Assembly (NCBI GenBank): GCA_963801185.1
Contig: CAWDDW010000003.1
Span: forward strand, 682,001-746,000
From: Palsa-601 sp963801185
GTDB lineage: Bacteria > Actinomycetota > Acidimicrobiia > Acidimicrobiales > Bog-793
Length of the DNA: 64,000 nt
Direction of reading: 5' to 3'
The translations under genes and the position numbers were made by a program. This document shows, in pieces, positions 26,194-35,130 of this stretch. Numbering within the stretch: the stretch's first letter is position 1; each line of letters starts with the position of its first letter. Under the pieces are notes generated by a model. The model was not told the DNA's origin. It saw only the letters and a list, made by a program, of their open reading frames with translations, and did not search any database.

Positions 26194-26360
26194 GCATGGC
26201 TGGCTGCTCACGTTACCGATGGATGCGATTTCGTCACAGTCGAACCCGTGCGACCACCTTGGGTATGACTCGAATGGTGACGGGCTGTCCCGAAGCGAGG
26301 TGAGCTGCAACTCATCGGCGTAGCCGATGCGGTCAAGCCTCTCGTTGGTCCAAGTGGCCA

Positions 26361-27407
26361 TCAGATCGACCCCACGCGAACGAGCGACTTGATCGCACGT
26401 CGCTTATCCATCGCCTCGTAGGCATCGGCAATTCCGTCGAGATTGGTTTCGTAGTCGAAGACCCGGCCGGGGTTGATAGCGCCGTTGAGCACGTCATCGA
26501 GTAGCTCCGGGATGTACGCCCGAGCCGGTGCGACGCCACCCTGCCAGCCGACGGCGCGCCAGAAGTTAGCCTCGAACGGGACGTCGACACCGTGAGGTGC
26601 ACCGACGACACCGACCGTCGAGCCGGGTCGGGCGACGGCGAGCGCCGTGGCCATGGACTGGCCGGTGCCGACGCACTCAAGGGCTGCGTCGACGCCGACG
26701 CCGTCGGTCAGCTCTAGTACTGCCGCGATGGCGTCGTCGCCGCGCTCGGCCAGGATGTCGGTAGCGCCGAACTCGAGGGCGACTTGTTGGCGGGCGGGGT
26801 TGCGGCTCAGAGCGATGATCCGGTCAGCTCCGAGCCGCTTGGACGCGAGAACGGCGGAGAGACCGACGGCGCCGTCGCCGACCACGGCGACCGTGTCTCC
26901 CTTGGTCACACGGCCGCTTACGGCGGCGTGGTGGCCGGTGCACATCACATCCGACAGCGCGAGCAGTGAGTGCAACGTCTCCTCGGAATGGTCCGAAGGT
27001 GACCCGGGGACCGGGACGAGGCTGCTGCCAGCGAGCGGGACGCGCACCGCCTCGCCTTGACCGCCGTCGATTTCGCCGTTGCCGAACGATCCGCCAGCAA
27101 CGCAATGGGACGTCACCCCCGCCCGGCAGTGTGGACACGACATGTCGCAGTACACGAACGGGGCTACCACGAGGTCGCCGTTGGCGACACCGTCGACCTC
27201 GGAGCCGATGTCCTCGACGACGCCGATGAACTCATGCCCGATCGAGCCGACGGCGTGCGGCGACTCGCCTCGGTAGTACCAGAGGTCCGAACCGCACACA
27301 CAGCCGAGCACGACACGCACGATCGCGTCGGTCGGCTCCTCGATGGCCGGGTCGGGCCGCCAGCCGACCGTTACAGAGTGAGGGCCGTTGAATATAGCTG
27401 CACGCAT
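26361..27407 (-). CDS. Zinc-dependent alcohol dehydrogenase (MDR family)
   Basis: A 348-residue medium-chain dehydrogenase. Catalytic zinc ligands: GCVCGSD (Cys) and GSIGHEF (His-Glu). Structural zinc: four Cys in CDMSCPHCRAGVTSHC. NAD(P)-binding VVGDGAVGLSAVLASKRLGA. The family oxidises alcohols or reduces aldehydes or ketones. An inverted repeat shared with the XRE/SDR promoters begins 32 bp upstream of ATG 27407, so it is probably controlled by the XRE regulator at 28.5 kb. A second, internally deleted copy of the same gene lies at 29986-30195. Confidence 0.93.
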   Translation of the reverse strand: MRAAIFNGPHSVTVGWRPDPAIEEPTDAIVRVVLGCVCGSDLWYYRGESPHAVGSIGHEFIGVVEDIGSEVDGVANGDLVVAPFVYCDMSCPHCRAGVTSHCVAGGSFGNGEIDGGQGEAVRVPLAGSSLVPVPGSPSDHSEETLHSLLALSDVMCTGHHAAVSGRVTKGDTVAVVGDGAVGLSAVLASKRLGADRIIALSRNPARQQVALEFGATDILAERGDDAIAAVLELTDGVGVDAALECVGTGQSMATALAVARPGSTVGVVGAPHGVDVPFEANFWRAVGWQGGVAPARAYIPELLDDVLNGAINPGRVFDYETNLDGIADAYEAMDKRRAIKSLVRVGSI

Positions 27408-27438
27408 GAGAGCACTACACCACGAGCGCGTGCCGGGA

Positions 27439-27476
27439 GGGAGTCCTGGTCAAGAGGGGTACTGACAGGGACTCCC
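27439..27476. promoter_or_regulatory. Operator copy 1: inverted repeat upstream of the alcohol dehydrogenase
   Basis: Perfect 8-bp arms GGGAGTCC (27439-27446) and GGACTCCC (27469-27476), 30 bp start to start, with GAGGGGTACTGACAGG inside. The same layout recurs at 28438-28475 between the SDR and XRE genes. It lies 32 bp before the dehydrogenase ATG. Confidence 0.7.
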
Positions 27477-27521
27477 AATCCCTCGAGGTGCTCGAGCTGC
27501 GAGGCAGTGGACGAGATCGGA

Positions 27522-28350
27522 TCACTGGGGGGCGAGTTCGCCGAAGAAAGTAGGACGCCGTAACTCCGCCGTCCATGAGAAAGTCGCTGCCGGTGATGAA
27601 CGCGCCCTCAGGACCCATGAGAAGTGCGCCGACGGTTCCGACCTCGTCTGGGGTACCGCCACGCCCAGCGGGGCAGAGTTCGACCATGCGGCGGTATCCC
27701 TCACCACGAGGGCCGGTCAGCTCGTCCCTGGCGAGAGGAGTGAAGATGATGCCGGGACTGATCGTGTTGACCCGGGCGCCGCGCTTGCCCCACCGAACGG
27801 CCTCTGCCATCACCCGCAGCGAGTTCCCACGCTTGGCGAGTTGGTAGGCGTTGAGCGGGTCTGTCACGAGGTCCGGTTGGAGCATGGGGAGCTTCAGCAA
27901 CTCGTCGGCCGGCGTCGTCGCCAGTTCGACGTTCTGGTCGGATGTGAGGGCGCCGAGGCGGTGCCCCGACTGCGACGCGATGACCACCCCGGCGCCGCCG
28001 TCCGCGATGACGTTTCCGACCTCCTCCAGCACGAGCGCAGTGCCGTACAAGTCGACTGCGAGGATGGTCGCCGGGGAGGCTTGGCTGGGTGAGACACCGG
28101 CGGCGTGGATGAGGCCGGTGACGTCGCCGAGTCCCGTGGCTGTCTCGACGAGTGCGTGAACCGATTCGCGCGACGACACGTCTACTGTCGCCGTGCTCAC
28201 GTCGAACCCGGCGTCGCGCATCACCTCGGCCGCGGCGTCGGCGTTCTCGCCGTGCAGGTCGGCCAACACGACGTGCTTCCCGGCGCTAACGCGTCGGGCG
28301 ATCGCCTGACCAATCGATCCTGCTCCAATGACGACAGTGACTTCACCCAT
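27522..28350 (-). CDS. SDR-family oxidoreductase, frame break near the 3' end
   Basis: About 275 residues. VTVVIGAGSIGQAIARRVSA is the NAD(P)-binding glycine motif, IHAAGVS the NNAG-equivalent, and DPLNAYQLAKRGNSLRVMAE the active-site YxxxK. The catalytic serine position reads VIASQSGHR. At 27547-27549 an AAA run (expected AA) shifts the frame; repaired, the protein ends YFFGELAPQ at 27522, the natural end of this subgroup, otherwise it runs on into the dehydrogenase promoter. ATG 28350 has GAGGAG upstream. Divergent from the XRE regulator, and both promoters share the operator at 28438-28475. Confidence 0.88.
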
Positions 28351-28437
28351 CGAACTCCTCACTGGGGGGTGCGGCGGGAGGACTGCGCAGAAGCCGCCGT
28401 GATGCTCTCGTCATGGAACCACGAAGGCGCTCGGCGA

Positions 28438-28475
28438 GGGAGACCGTGTTGAGAGGGATACTGCCAGGGCCTCCC
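28438..28475. promoter_or_regulatory. Operator copy 2: inverted repeat in the SDR-XRE divergent promoter
   Basis: GGGAGACC (28438-28445) and GGCCTCCC (28468-28475) match 7 of 8 as an inverted repeat with the same 30-bp spacing and the same GAGGGATACTGCCAGGG core as copy 1. The XRE gene's TAGCAT -10 box (28495-28500) is 20 bp downstream, so a bound repressor would cover its -35 region. Confidence 0.7.
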
Positions 28476-28506
28476 TTGTCTCACTAACGATCCGTAGCAT
28501 TGAGGA

Positions 28507-29409
28507 ATGGCAGCTACCAACGACATCCAGGAGTTCCTGACCTCACGGCGAGCCAAGATCACCCCGGAGCAGGCTGGCCTCGCCGTGTACGGCAGGAATC
28601 GTCGGGTGAAAGGGCTGCGACGCGAGGAAGTCGCCGTGCTCGCCGGAATCAGTGTCGAGTACTACACGCGTTTCGAGCGCGGGAACGCGGCCGGCGCCTC
28701 CGAGGACGTGCTCGAGGGCGTCGCGCGAGCGTTACAGCTCGACGAGGCCGAACGAGCCCACCTGTTCGACCTGGTGCGCGTGACCAACGCGACATGGCGT
28801 CCGACGCACCGGCGTCCGACCCAGGAGCGGGTGCGTCCGACCGTGCAGAGGATCCTCGACTCGATGACCGCGCCGGCGTATATCCGCAACGGCCGCCTCG
28901 ATCTCATCGCCGCCAACACGCTCGGTCACGCGTTGTACGCGAGCGTGTTCGAGGATCCGAGCGGAACACCCAACATGGCCCGTTTCATCTTCCTCGATCC
29001 ACGCGCCAGCGACTTCTTTCATGACTGGGCGAAGATTGCCAACGATGCCGTCGCGATACTGCGGGCCGAAGCCGGCCGGGATCCCTACGACAAGCTGCTC
29101 ACCCATCTCATCGGGGAACTCTCCACTCGTAGTGACGAGTTCCGCGTGCGCTGGGCCGCCCATGACGTGAAGTTCCATCGCACCGGCGCAAAGACCCTGC
29201 ACCACTCCGTCGTGGGTGACCTCACGCTCGACTACGAAGCACTCGACCTCCCCGGCGACACCGGGCAGCGCATCCTCGTCTACAGCGCCGAGCCGGGAAG
29301 CCCTTCGCAGCAGGCACTCGACCTGCTCGCGAGCTGGGCGACGACGACGCCGACTACACCTCGCGCCGACGAGACCGCCGGACGGCCGCTCAACAGAAAG
29401 GAGAACTAG
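28507..29409 (+). CDS. XRE-family regulator with MmyB-like ligand-binding domain
   Basis: A 300-residue protein. The N-terminal HTH is VKGLRREEVAVLAGISVEYY with TRFERG, preceded by FLTSRRAKITPEQAGL, the signature of the MmyB/MLTR group. From ~105 a ligand-binding domain (RPTVQRILDSMTAPAYIRNG, NTLGHALYASVF, RFIFLDPRASDFFHDW, FRVRWAAHDVKFHRTGAKTL) follows, believed to bind a fatty acid or similar small molecule. In actinobacteria these regulators usually repress a divergent SDR gene, as here. ATG 28507 follows TAGCAT by six bases (leaderless). Its stop overlaps the cupin start by one base. Confidence 0.93.
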   Translation: MAATNDIQEFLTSRRAKITPEQAGLAVYGRNRRVKGLRREEVAVLAGISVEYYTRFERGNAAGASEDVLEGVARALQLDEAERAHLFDLVRVTNATWRPTHRRPTQERVRPTVQRILDSMTAPAYIRNGRLDLIAANTLGHALYASVFEDPSGTPNMARFIFLDPRASDFFHDWAKIANDAVAILRAEAGRDPYDKLLTHLIGELSTRSDEFRVRWAAHDVKFHRTGAKTLHHSVVGDLTLDYEALDLPGDTGQRILVYSAEPGSPSQQALDLLASWATTTPTTPRADETAGRPLNRKEN

Positions 29410-29792
29410 TGGGAGTCCAGCCAAAGAGTCCGACCGGAAAGGGCCCGGCCGAATGGTTCACCGGCGACGTGTGGATAGACCGCATTGCCCAGCCGCACGA
29501 GCACTCGAAACTCAGCGTCGGCGCAGTACATTTCACCCCGGGTGCCCGCACCGCTTGGCACGCCCACGAGGGCGGCCAGACCCTTTACGTCACCGAGGGT
29601 AACGGCCTGGTGCAGTCACGGGGCGAGGAGATCGTCGAGATCCGCCCCGGTGACGTCCACTTCACCGCGGACGGCCAGGAGCACTGGCACGGTGCCGCCC
29701 GCGACCGCTTCATGACCCACATTTCCATCACCCAGGGTGCGGCTACGTGGGGTGTCCACGTCACCGACGACGAATACGGTGGAGGCGTGTAG
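29409..29792 (+). CDS. Cupin-domain protein
   Basis: A 127-residue small cupin from GTG 29409 (TAGTG overlap with the regulator). Cupin motif 1 is GARTAWHAHEGGQTLYVTEG with two His and a Glu-equivalent Gln, and motif 2 PGDVHFTADGQEHWHGAA supplies the last His, enough for a metal site. It resembles the (R)-mandelonitrile lyase-like/quercetinase-type cupins that often travel with MmyB-regulated SDR genes. A role in detoxifying a reactive small molecule with the SDR and ADH is inference. Confidence 0.88.
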   Translation: MGVQPKSPTGKGPAEWFTGDVWIDRIAQPHEHSKLSVGAVHFTPGARTAWHAHEGGQTLYVTEGNGLVQSRGEEIVEIRPGDVHFTADGQEHWHGAARDRFMTHISITQGAATWGVHVTDDEYGGGV

Positions 29793-29921
29793 CGCGCGGA
29801 TGCCAACTGGGCTCTAGCGGGGGTTCTTAGGTATCCAAACGGGATGTCACTGCAACCCTACCTCTGACAAGGGAAAACTAGGCTCAAGACGCCGTCAGTA
29901 GCCAGCCAGGAGCACCCCGCC

Positions 29922-29967
29922 GGGATCGCTTTCGAACCTTTCACCCGTCCAGCGGAGGGTGCTACGG
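29922..29967 (+). repeat. Dispersed repeat, copy A
   Basis: GGATCGCTTTCGAACCTTTC then CCGTCCAGCGGAGGGT. Related copies lie at 35089-35130, 35238-35260 (left part only) and 35475-35517. The complementary strand reads STLRWTGERFES, which may reflect an old coding origin. None of the copies is inside a current gene. Confidence 0.6.
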
Positions 29968-29985
29968 CTTGTTGACCCCTGGGCA

Positions 29986-30195
29986 TCAGGTCGACCCCAC
30001 GCGAACGACCGACTTGATCGCACGCCGCTCATCCCACGGCCGCGTATACGGCGACGATCCCGTCGAGCCTGGTTTCGTAGTCGAAGACACGCAGTCGAGC
30101 ACGACCCGCACGATCGCATCGGTCGGCATTTGGATGGCCGGGTCGGGCCGCTGGCCGACCGTGACGGAGTAAGGCTTGAATATGGCTGCACGCAT
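29986..30195 (-). pseudogene. Internally deleted copy of the alcohol dehydrogenase gene
   Basis: The first ~36 residues (MRAAIFKPYSVTVGQRPDPA, then TDAIVRVVLDCV) and the last ~18 (DERRAIKSVVRVGST) match the dehydrogenase at 26361-27407, but about 840 bp between, with all zinc ligands and the nucleotide fold, are missing. The 32 bp between its start and the GGGAGTCC half-operator are also conserved, so gene and promoter were duplicated before the deletion. Non-functional as an enzyme. Confidence 0.85.
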
Positions 30196-30226
30196 GAGAG
30201 CACTACACCACGGAGTCGGACCGGAA

Positions 30227-30264
30227 GGGAGTCCCGCTCAAGCGAGGTACCGCTGCACACACCG
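30227..30264. promoter_or_regulatory. Operator copy 3, half-degenerate
   Basis: GGGAGTCC (30227-30234) is intact and lies 32 bp from the remnant's start codon, the same distance as copy 1. The right arm has decayed (30257-30264 reads ACACACCG). It dates the decay of the duplicated promoter. Confidence 0.55.
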
Positions 30265-30385
30265 GAGGTGTTGCTCCACAGAGTGCGCTTGGTGGTGGTC
30301 GCCGAGCCGAAGTTGGAGACGCCGCTCAGGGCTCAGCCCGCTCGGCACCTCGGGCGCGAGCATGGCGCTCAACCGACGGAGGATC

Positions 30386-30697
30386 TCAAACTGTTGCCGG
30401 AACGGCTTCTCTCAGTGCGTGGCCAGACTGCGGGACACCGTGGACATGCCAAGCGTGGTGGTTGATTGCCACAAGTAACTCGCCCGAGTCCGTGCCACTC
30501 AAGACGGCGCCACACGGCGGACACACGATTTCAAGCGTTTCTGCTGGCGCCTCAGTGCTGTCGATGACCGGGAGCAGCGGTACCTCAAGGCGCAGCGCAG
30601 CCTCGGTCCGGCAGTCCCTGATCGAGCCGTACAGCACCGGCACGATCGCGATAATGCACCCGAGCACCATGCCGGGGACCGTCAGAGCTATCCACAT
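30386..30697 (-). CDS. Membrane-anchored DUF1059-like small protein
   Basis: A 103-residue protein: one N-terminal helix (MWIALTVPGMVLGCIIAIVP), then a C-terminal VCPPCGAVLSGTDSGELLVA followed by INHHAWHVHG, which matches the DUF1059 pattern (CxxCG..., ELL...H...HG). Two Cys and two or three His could bind a metal. ATG 30697 has AAGGGGG nine bases upstream. DUF1059 proteins are normally soluble and ~60 residues, so the membrane segment is unusual. Function unknown. Confidence 0.65.
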   Translation of the reverse strand: MWIALTVPGMVLGCIIAIVPVLYGSIRDCRTEAALRLEVPLLPVIDSTEAPAETLEIVCPPCGAVLSGTDSGELLVAINHHAWHVHGVPQSGHALREAVPATV

Positions 30698-30768
30698 GAT
30701 CTGTTCCCCCTTCTTTCGCACCCAAACGGGTGCCCAGCTTGCAGATGGAACCTCACCTATATGGCGTG

Positions 30769-30805
30769 ACATCGGTGTGACACCGATGTGCCATCCGGGT
30801 GGCAC
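30769..30805 (-). promoter_or_regulatory. Two adjacent dyads upstream of the DUF1059-like gene
   Basis: ACATCGGTG/CACCGATGT (9-bp arms, 30769-30777 and 30781-30789) overlaps GTGCCA/TGGCAC (30788-30793 and 30800-30805). They sit 72-108 bp before the DUF1059-like start. No U-tract, so an operator is more likely than a terminator. Confidence 0.5.
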
Positions 30806-30973
30806 AGCTCGTGGATCATCGGTTCAACAGGAGAGGCGAAGCTCTCTTCTCGCCGAGCCACACGCGGCGAGTGACAGCGAGCCGAGATCAGCAAACAGCG
30901 TCTGCATCGTGTTCGCACCAAGACGATCTCCGATCGCACTCGAAAGTCATCGAGTCGGTCGCGGTGAAGTGAC

Positions 30974-32929
30974 TCAGAGTTGGAGCTTGTCACCAACGGC
31001 GACCGACCAATGCCGGTCGGGGGTGTAACGGCAGCTCGCACCGGTGCTGATCGACTTGACGAAATGGTCACCGAGACTCGGCTCAGCGCAGGCGATGACG
31101 TCGATCGCCCGAACGAGGGCCTTCCTCACAGCTGTTCGCGCTCGTTCGTGACTGCCAACGAAGCTCCGTGACCGACCGCCGAGACGAGTGACGGTGCGGA
31201 GGCCCTCTGTCAGCGTCTCGAGCTCGGTGCGGTACCGCTCTGCTTCCTCGCTAGATGCCGTAGAGCGCGTGAGAAGGGAGCGTAGCTCTCGCACCCGCCG
31301 CCGGTACTGCCGGAGCGCCTCGTCGTCCAAGATGGGCTCGTCCGGCTCTCTCGGGAGCCGGCCGTTGGCCACCAGTGCCAAGACCTCGACGTCCTGCCCT
31401 GGTTGCCCGGCCAGTTGCGCAAGATACGACATCCCGACCCGATCGGCGAACAGGGTGCTCCTGCCGTCGACTTCGATGCGCCATCGTCCGCCGTCCGCCC
31501 GGTCGATCACGGCGTGCCGCAGGGCCCCGGAGCCCGACTGGCGTCGTCGCGAGCTCAGCCACGACGGGTGCTCCGGCAGGATGAGACCCATGCCGTGCGC
31601 CCGATCCTGGGCTCGCTGCTGTAAATCGCTCGCCAGCTCAGCGTCGCCCGGAGCAGCCCGAGCCGTCAGAGCCTCCGCAAGTGCGTGCTCGGTCAGCGTC
31701 GCCATCGGCCGGCTGCCGAGACGGCGGTCGACGCGCAACGCGGATTGCAAGTGGGCGACGGCGTCGTCCAGTTCGCCGGTCAGTACTGCTGCCAACCCGA
31801 GGCCGTACTCTGCTGAGCCGAGGCACACGACTGCCAGCGAAGGCATCACGGGCAACCTGGCGTACGGACGCAACTGCTCGGCGGCGGCGATGGCGGTCTC
31901 GGCGTCACCGAGAAGGTAAGCGGTCTGGCTCGCGAGCAACTGGGTCGTCAACCAGGTGCTCGAGTGAGGCAGGTTGCCGAGGCCGATTCCGTTGAGACGT
32001 TCGAGCGCCTCTTCGGCCGCGTCGAGGTCTCCAACGGTGGCCGAGACCACACCATCGGCCGCCACGTACGAGTGGTCGTTGAGCCCCAGGCGAGGTGACG
32101 CCGCGATCGTGCGAACGAGGTCGAGGATCTCAGCTGTACGGCCCTGCCACCATCTGAGTGTCGAAATCATGGCGCCGTAGTACGCCGGGGCGTCTGGGTC
32201 TCCTGCGAATGTTCCCCGTTCGAGCGCGAGCGCAGCGACCTGCTCAGCCTCGTCCAGCTTGCCGGCACGGGCGAGCAACATCGCGTCGAGTACTTCTGTG
32301 ATGAAGGTGAGCGCTGCACAATCTGTCGTCGCCGACCGCTCGCGCAGCTCGGTGAGCGACTGGCGAGCTCGCGAGTCGCCGAGCAGGAACAGGTCGATCG
32401 TTCGCCAGCAGAGCCCCATCAGTGCCAGCAGTGGATCCCGCGCCCTGGCAGCGCTGGTGATCAGCTCACCAGCCAGCTCCAGGCGATCATCGGCATGCTC
32501 GGGTCCGAGCAATACGTGGTGCAGGGTGCAAAGCGCCTCGGCCACGGCCCGGTCGTCATTGAAGGCGCGTACCAGCTCCACGGCGGCGACCACTGGCTCA
32601 ATGGGTTCTCCGCTGTAGACCCGTTCGGCCCTCGTGCGCACGACGAGCCGTGCCTCCTCAAGCGAGCCCGGCTCGGCCATGTCCAATGCTCGCTCCCAGA
32701 GCGCCTCAACCCTGGCGCGCTGCACGACGTCACGGTGTTCGTTGACCCACAGACCGCCCACTCCCAACGCCGCCACGACGAGATCCTGTTTGTCCCCGTC
32801 TTGATCGGCAGCCGCGGCTGCCTCGAGAAAGTTCTGGCGAGCCTCGGCGAGACGTCCCGCTCGACGCCAAGCCTCGGCAGCTTCGAGGAGCGACCTTGAG
32901 CTGCTCGATGCCTGTGTGACCGCGCCCAT
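30974..32929 (-). CDS. TPR protein with the C-terminal module of large AAA/LuxR-type regulators
   Basis: A 651-residue protein. Residues 10-440 are helical TPR-like repeats (AWRRAGRLAEARQNFLEAAA, TALTFITEVL region, DAAEEALERLNGIG). The C-terminus, from GRWRIEVDGRSTLFADRVGM through LDDEALRQYRRRVRELRSLL and GGRSRSFVGSHERARTAVRK to STGASCRYTPDRHWSVAVG, is a module that I recall at the end of large ATPase or cyclase regulators, where it reports on the rest of the protein. The N-terminal ATPase/DNA-binding parts of those proteins are absent. Role unknown, probably regulatory. TTTAAT (32941-32936) sits six bases before ATG 32929. Confidence 0.6.
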   Translation of the reverse strand: MGAVTQASSSSRSLLEAAEAWRRAGRLAEARQNFLEAAAAADQDGDKQDLVVAALGVGGLWVNEHRDVVQRARVEALWERALDMAEPGSLEEARLVVRTRAERVYSGEPIEPVVAAVELVRAFNDDRAVAEALCTLHHVLLGPEHADDRLELAGELITSAARARDPLLALMGLCWRTIDLFLLGDSRARQSLTELRERSATTDCAALTFITEVLDAMLLARAGKLDEAEQVAALALERGTFAGDPDAPAYYGAMISTLRWWQGRTAEILDLVRTIAASPRLGLNDHSYVAADGVVSATVGDLDAAEEALERLNGIGLGNLPHSSTWLTTQLLASQTAYLLGDAETAIAAAEQLRPYARLPVMPSLAVVCLGSAEYGLGLAAVLTGELDDAVAHLQSALRVDRRLGSRPMATLTEHALAEALTARAAPGDAELASDLQQRAQDRAHGMGLILPEHPSWLSSRRRQSGSGALRHAVIDRADGGRWRIEVDGRSTLFADRVGMSYLAQLAGQPGQDVEVLALVANGRLPREPDEPILDDEALRQYRRRVRELRSLLTRSTASSEEAERYRTELETLTEGLRTVTRLGGRSRSFVGSHERARTAVRKALVRAIDVIACAEPSLGDHFVKSISTGASCRYTPDRHWSVAVGDKLQL

Positions 32930-33043
32930 CGCGTAATTAAATCAGCCGTGAGTTTCGCGCTCCAGCGGAGCTCCATCCCCGAACGCCGGCAGTGGGTCTT
33001 GGCGGCGATGGGAGCGTGAGATGAAAACCGCCGACGGCGATCT

Positions 33044-34250
33044 TCATTCGAACAGCACCGGTAGGGTCCGTGGCCCTCGCACCTGGCCGCCGGCCCAGGT
33101 GACCTCTTCGTCGTCCGGTAGGCGGAAGGAGGGGATCAGCCTGAGCCAGGTCCCGACCGCGACCGTGCAGCTCCATCCTTGCTAGGTTGGAGCCCGCGCA
33201 GCGGTGGATCCCTGAGCCGAAGGCGACGTGGCGATTGTGTGCCCGGTCGAGCACGATCTCGTTCGCGTCGTCGAAGACCGCAGGATCGCGGTTGGCGGCG
33301 GGGAAGTTCATCAGCAGCTTGTCACCCTCGCGCATCGGGCAGCCCTTGAACTCGGTGTCCGCCGTCACGACCCGCGCCATCGTCACCGGCGCATAGGCCC
33401 TGAGGAACTCTTCGATCGCGGTCGGCAACAGCTCCGGCGCCGCCACGAGACGCTTGGTGTGCTCGGGATGGGTGGAGAGGTGCCATAGAGTCGAGCCGAT
33501 CGCGCTCCACGTCGTGTCGATACCGGCGATCAGGACCAACCCCACCATCCCGAGCACCACGCCGTCCTCGAGGCGCTGGCCGTCGTGCTCGGTGTTGAGC
33601 AGGGACGAGATGAGGTCGTCGCCGGGCTCGCTCTTGCGACGCTCCATCTCCGCCATCAGGTAGTTGCCGAGCCCTTCACCGCCTCGGGCGGTCCGCTCCG
33701 GATCGTCGGCGAACTCCAGGATGTCGCGCACCCAGCCGGTGAAGGTGTCGGCCATCGTGTCGGGCACGCCGAGGGTGTGCGCGATCACCCGCACGGGAAT
33801 TTGCTGCGCGTAGTCGGCCGCCGCGTCGGCATGCCCGCGGTCTACGAAGCCCTCAATGAGGCGTTCGCAGATCGCCCGCGTCATCGGCTCGAGCGAGGCG
33901 ACTCGCTTGTGCGAGAACCAAGGCAGCAAGATCCGCCGGGTCCACGTGTGCAGCGGCGGGTCGGCCGAGATCGGGGGCAGGCCGTAGGGCAGGTTCTCGT
34001 CCGGCGCTTCGGGCTCGTCCTCCGGGCGGATGACACCGACCTCGAGCGAGCTGAACGTCTCGATGTCGTGCGCCGCCTCGGTCACGTCCGCGTAGGTCGT
34101 GAGGAGCCAAGCACCGCGGCGGCGCTCGGTGTGGGCGATAGGGCAGCTGGTCCTCAGGTCGTCCCAGATCGGGAATGGGTCCTTGATGTACGAGGGCTCC
34201 ATGACGTCGAAGTCCGTCGCCCAGTCCGCCACAGGTGCTCGTTGCGCCAT
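33044..34250 (-). CDS. Cytochrome P450, frame break near the 3' end
   Basis: About 402 residues when repaired. SADPPLHTWTRRILLPWFSH (C helix), LVLIAGIDTTWSAIGS (oxygen-binding I helix with Thr), EEFLRAYAP (K helix ExxR region) and VAFGSGIHRCAGSNLARMEL (haem Cys near residue 350) are all present. At 33163-33164 an extra C shifts the frame just after MEL; repaired, it ends VAVGTWLRLIPSF...RTLPVLFE, the normal P450 end, at 33044. It needs ferredoxin and reductase partners, none of which is nearby. The substrate is unknown. ATG 34250 has GGGGGAA upstream. Confidence 0.92.
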
Positions 34251-34543
34251 CGTTCCCCCTCGGCCCGGTCCGAGCGCCGAGATTATCGCTCTGCTCGCCC
34301 CGGCTCGACCGGGCGACCCTCCGAGTAACGGAGCGGGCTGAAGGGGCGAGCGCGTTCTACAGCGTGGTCGTCGCCGAGGAAAGCGCAAACGGCCGAGCGC
34401 TGCTCGCCTTGCAATCGACGGAAGAGCACGGCGGAAAGCGCTTCGTCTGGGGTGCGCTACGTCTTCTTGCTGAACGCACGTGAACGGCGACGTTGCCCTC
34501 CACGGCGGGCCGGTTGACAGCTGGTGGTCGCGGGGTGTCTAGA

Positions 34544-34942
34544 TCACCCGCCGCCCATCACGAACGCCTCGAGGGCGATGCCGTCGGGGTCCTTGAAGCT
34601 CAGCACGTGGCCGTACGGCGCCTCGACGATCTCGCTGTATGCCGCTCCTTTCTCGGCGAGGTGGCTCGCCCAGTCGTCGAGCTCCTCCCTCGACGCCACG
34701 GAGAACGACGCGTGGTCCAGACCGGTGCGCTCGGGCGAGAACGCCTCGCCGCTGCCCTTCGGGTGCTGGCGGAGTCCAAGGCCGACCGAGCCCGGCAAGA
34801 AACCGAAGGCGAAGTGGATCCCGTGCTCGTCGGTGCCCTCCATGAGCATCTGCCAGCCGAGCACGTCGGAGTACCAGGCCTTGCTTCGCTCGACGTCGCT
34901 GATCGTCAGCCCTATGTGCGAAAAGCCGGTGAATTCAGGCAT
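34544..34942 (-). CDS. VOC-superfamily (glyoxalase/bleomycin resistance-like) protein
   Basis: A 132-residue two-module beta-alpha-beta protein. FSHIGLTISDVERSKAWYSD, IHFAFGFLPGSVGLGLRQHP, GLDHASFSVASREELDDWAS and FKDPDGIALEAFV are typical; the metal triad positions read His (FSHIG), His (LDHAS) and Glu (ALEAF). It may be a metal-dependent isomerase, dioxygenase or a drug-binding protein. Alone in its transcription unit. Confidence 0.88.
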   Translation of the reverse strand: MPEFTGFSHIGLTISDVERSKAWYSDVLGWQMLMEGTDEHGIHFAFGFLPGSVGLGLRQHPKGSGEAFSPERTGLDHASFSVASREELDDWASHLAEKGAAYSEIVEAPYGHVLSFKDPDGIALEAFVMGGG

Positions 34943-35088
34943 ATTCCTTGTCTAGCACCGCCCGGCTCGCTTCGGCCGGCGCACGACGCCGCTTCACACG
35001 AGCGGCCTCGATGGCGGCCTAGCGCACGACGGATATGCCCGTGGCACGAAGCACAACCAGATACAACAAAAGAACAGCACCCCTAACA

Positions 35089-35130
35089 GGACGGCTTCAA
35101 ACCTCTCGTCCGTCCAGCGGAGGGTACTGC
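35089..35130 (+). repeat. Dispersed repeat, copy B
   Basis: GGACGGCTTCAAACCTCTCG then TCCGTCCAGCGGAGGGTACT; the closest partner of copy A at 29922 and of copy D at 35475. Confidence 0.6.
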
